Source of the DNA: Myxocyprinus asiaticus
Lineage: Eukaryota > Chordata > Actinopteri > Cypriniformes > Catostomidae
NCBI RefSeq assembly: GCF_019703515.2
Contig: NC_059374.1
Location: 17,119,095-17,183,094 of the forward strand
Length of the DNA stretch: 64,000 nucleotides
Direction of reading: 5' to 3'
Position numbers and translations under genes: made by a program. How positions within the stretch are numbered: position 1 is the stretch's first letter; every line of letters begins with the position of its first letter. Positions 63,077 through 64,000 of this stretch are shown in pieces. Below the pieces are notes generated by a model. It made no database searches. It had not been told where the DNA came from and saw only the letters and a list, made by a program, of their open reading frames with translations.

Positions 63077-63198
63077 GTTTCATCAGCAGAACGATCCAAA
63101 AAAGCTTTAAACAACACCACAACCCATTAAAGAAACTGTCTATCCCTCACAGCCTCATTGTCATTCCCATCAAAAATTTAAGATGTCCCTACTGTGAA
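62885..63198. mobile_element. TA-flanked MITE, intact here, left arm deleted in the pnkp copy
   Basis: The ends TTCACAGTAG (62885) and, reversed from 63198, TTCACAGTAG are followed by TTTTTGATG and AGGCTGTGAGGGAT on both arms, about 57 bp of inverted repeat. TA flanks both sides. In the pnkp locus the same element lacks about 53 bp of its left arm near 36148. Confidence 0.75.
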
Positions 63199-63363
63199 TA
63201 GATCCATGGCTTTAAACTTTTCTTTTTGGTTCTACTAGAAGAGAGAAAGGAAAAATAACAGTACAGTACCCCCTTGTGGCCGAAACAGGGTACATATATT
63301 AAAACCTAACAGTACCCAAGTCAAATTCAGTCACTCTTTTAAACTAACGAACTAACTTAGCAG

Positions 63364-64000
63364 CAGGGCCGGAGTGGCAGTCGGGAAGATCGGGAGAGTT
63401 CCCGCTGGGCCGGTCAAAAATTGGGCCGGTTAGGTCCACATGTTGATTGACAAACTTTCATCATATGTCGCATAACAATTGCCAACAGTCCGTAACATCC
63501 GGTATTTAAAGGATTAGAATTGCGTTCCGTATTATAGCGGACGCAGTCTGTATTTTATCATCTCACACCCAAACAGAGAGAGAGTAGCCTGTGAGAAACT
63601 GATGTTGCTGATGTTGCGCCGCTTCACTTGACAGCGCGGGAAGGATCACGGAAGATCCATCGAGAACAGATAGGCTACTAATAGCTGAATGGATGAACGT
63701 GCTTCAGGTACAAGATCATCACAAGTTTAATACTGACTGCAGTCTCACAATCTCAGTCAATTAATCTCTGAAATCCTCTTCCCTAGCAGTGCAGAATGAT
63801 AATAGCAAAATTATTTTTATTATTGTTGTCACAAAATAACAGAATACTTAAAGTAAACGAATACAGATGCAACAGCACGACACGGTACGAAAATAACGGG
63901 ACTTCACAGCTCTCAAAAGATTAAACTCAACGAAACAAACTGCACAGAGTGCCTTCAGTGTTGTATAATGCGATAAAACCCTCTTATTTTGCCTTTGTCC
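63364..64000. mobile_element. hAT-like element, truncated by window end
   Basis: CAGGGCCGGAGTGGCAGTCG is a hAT-type end joined to TTAGCAG of the duplicated sequence, followed by GGGCCGGT words. Neither the other end nor a transposase is inside the window. Confidence 0.55.

Larger units (their letters stand above)
60820..63363 (+). repeat. segmental duplication, second copy
   Basis: Nearly identical to 33865-36550. The left limit falls within the 42-bp minisatellite. The right side stays alignable to TTAGCAG at about 63363, where a hAT-like element begins, so the true duplication may continue beyond the window. The minisatellite arm is shorter here (60820-61060). Confidence 0.92.

Overview
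The window is nuclear DNA of a teleost fish, most likely a cypriniform (carp, minnow or goldfish lineage). It has spliced vertebrate genes with GT-AG introns. Intergenic and intronic DNA is crowded with fish-type mobile elements: DIRS, many Tc1-like elements, hAT and MITE elements, tRNA-derived SINEs, L2-like and L1-like LINEs, and the very common repeat that begins GGGATAGTTCACCC. I see nothing bacterial, no CRISPR array and no operon.

Layout. 1-4745: a decayed DIRS-type tyrosine-recombinase retrotransposon on the minus strand. 5859-7616 (+): the last three exons of a CLCA gene (copy A); its upstream exons lie beyond the DIRS element or are lost. 7617-15580: intergenic, with a long inverted repeat, a dead Tc1-like element and a 2.9-kb hAT element that carries a 48-bp coding minisatellite. 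15581-23195 (+): a second, apparently complete CLCA gene (copy B), 14 coding exons and 900 residues, with a Tc1-like element in intron 7 and a hAT element in intron 11. 23196-28874: intergenic repeats. 28875-41395 (-): a complete pnkp gene (polynucleotide kinase 3'-phosphatase), 17 coding exons and 594 residues. Its 4.6-kb intron 13 holds several Tc1-like elements and a foldback-like element. 41396-51832: intergenic, with nested transposons, two SINEs with visible A and B boxes, a Tc1-like element and an L2-like LINE. 51833-57969 (+): a complete TCAF gene, 7 coding exons and 912 residues. 58600-60330 (-): an L1-like LINE fragment. 60815 to about 63363: a nearly identical direct copy of part of the pnkp locus carrying pnkp exons 11-13. 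It begins inside the repeat arm of the foldback element and is interrupted by a hAT-like element that runs to the window end.

The three gene families are unrelated in pathway. CLCA proteins are secreted or membrane-shed regulators of calcium-activated chloride channels. PNKP repairs DNA strand-break ends in the nucleus. TCAF proteins regulate TRPM8 channel trafficking and gating. CLCA and TCAF both carry an HExxH zinc-protease motif but belong to different families.

The most unusual structure is the foldback-like element in pnkp intron 13. Its two inverted arms are built from 21/42-bp tandem repeats, and one edge of a recent segmental duplication carrying the pnkp kinase P-loop exons falls inside it. 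Exon boundaries were placed by hand from splice signals, reading phase and similarity to remembered family members. No search or alignment was run.
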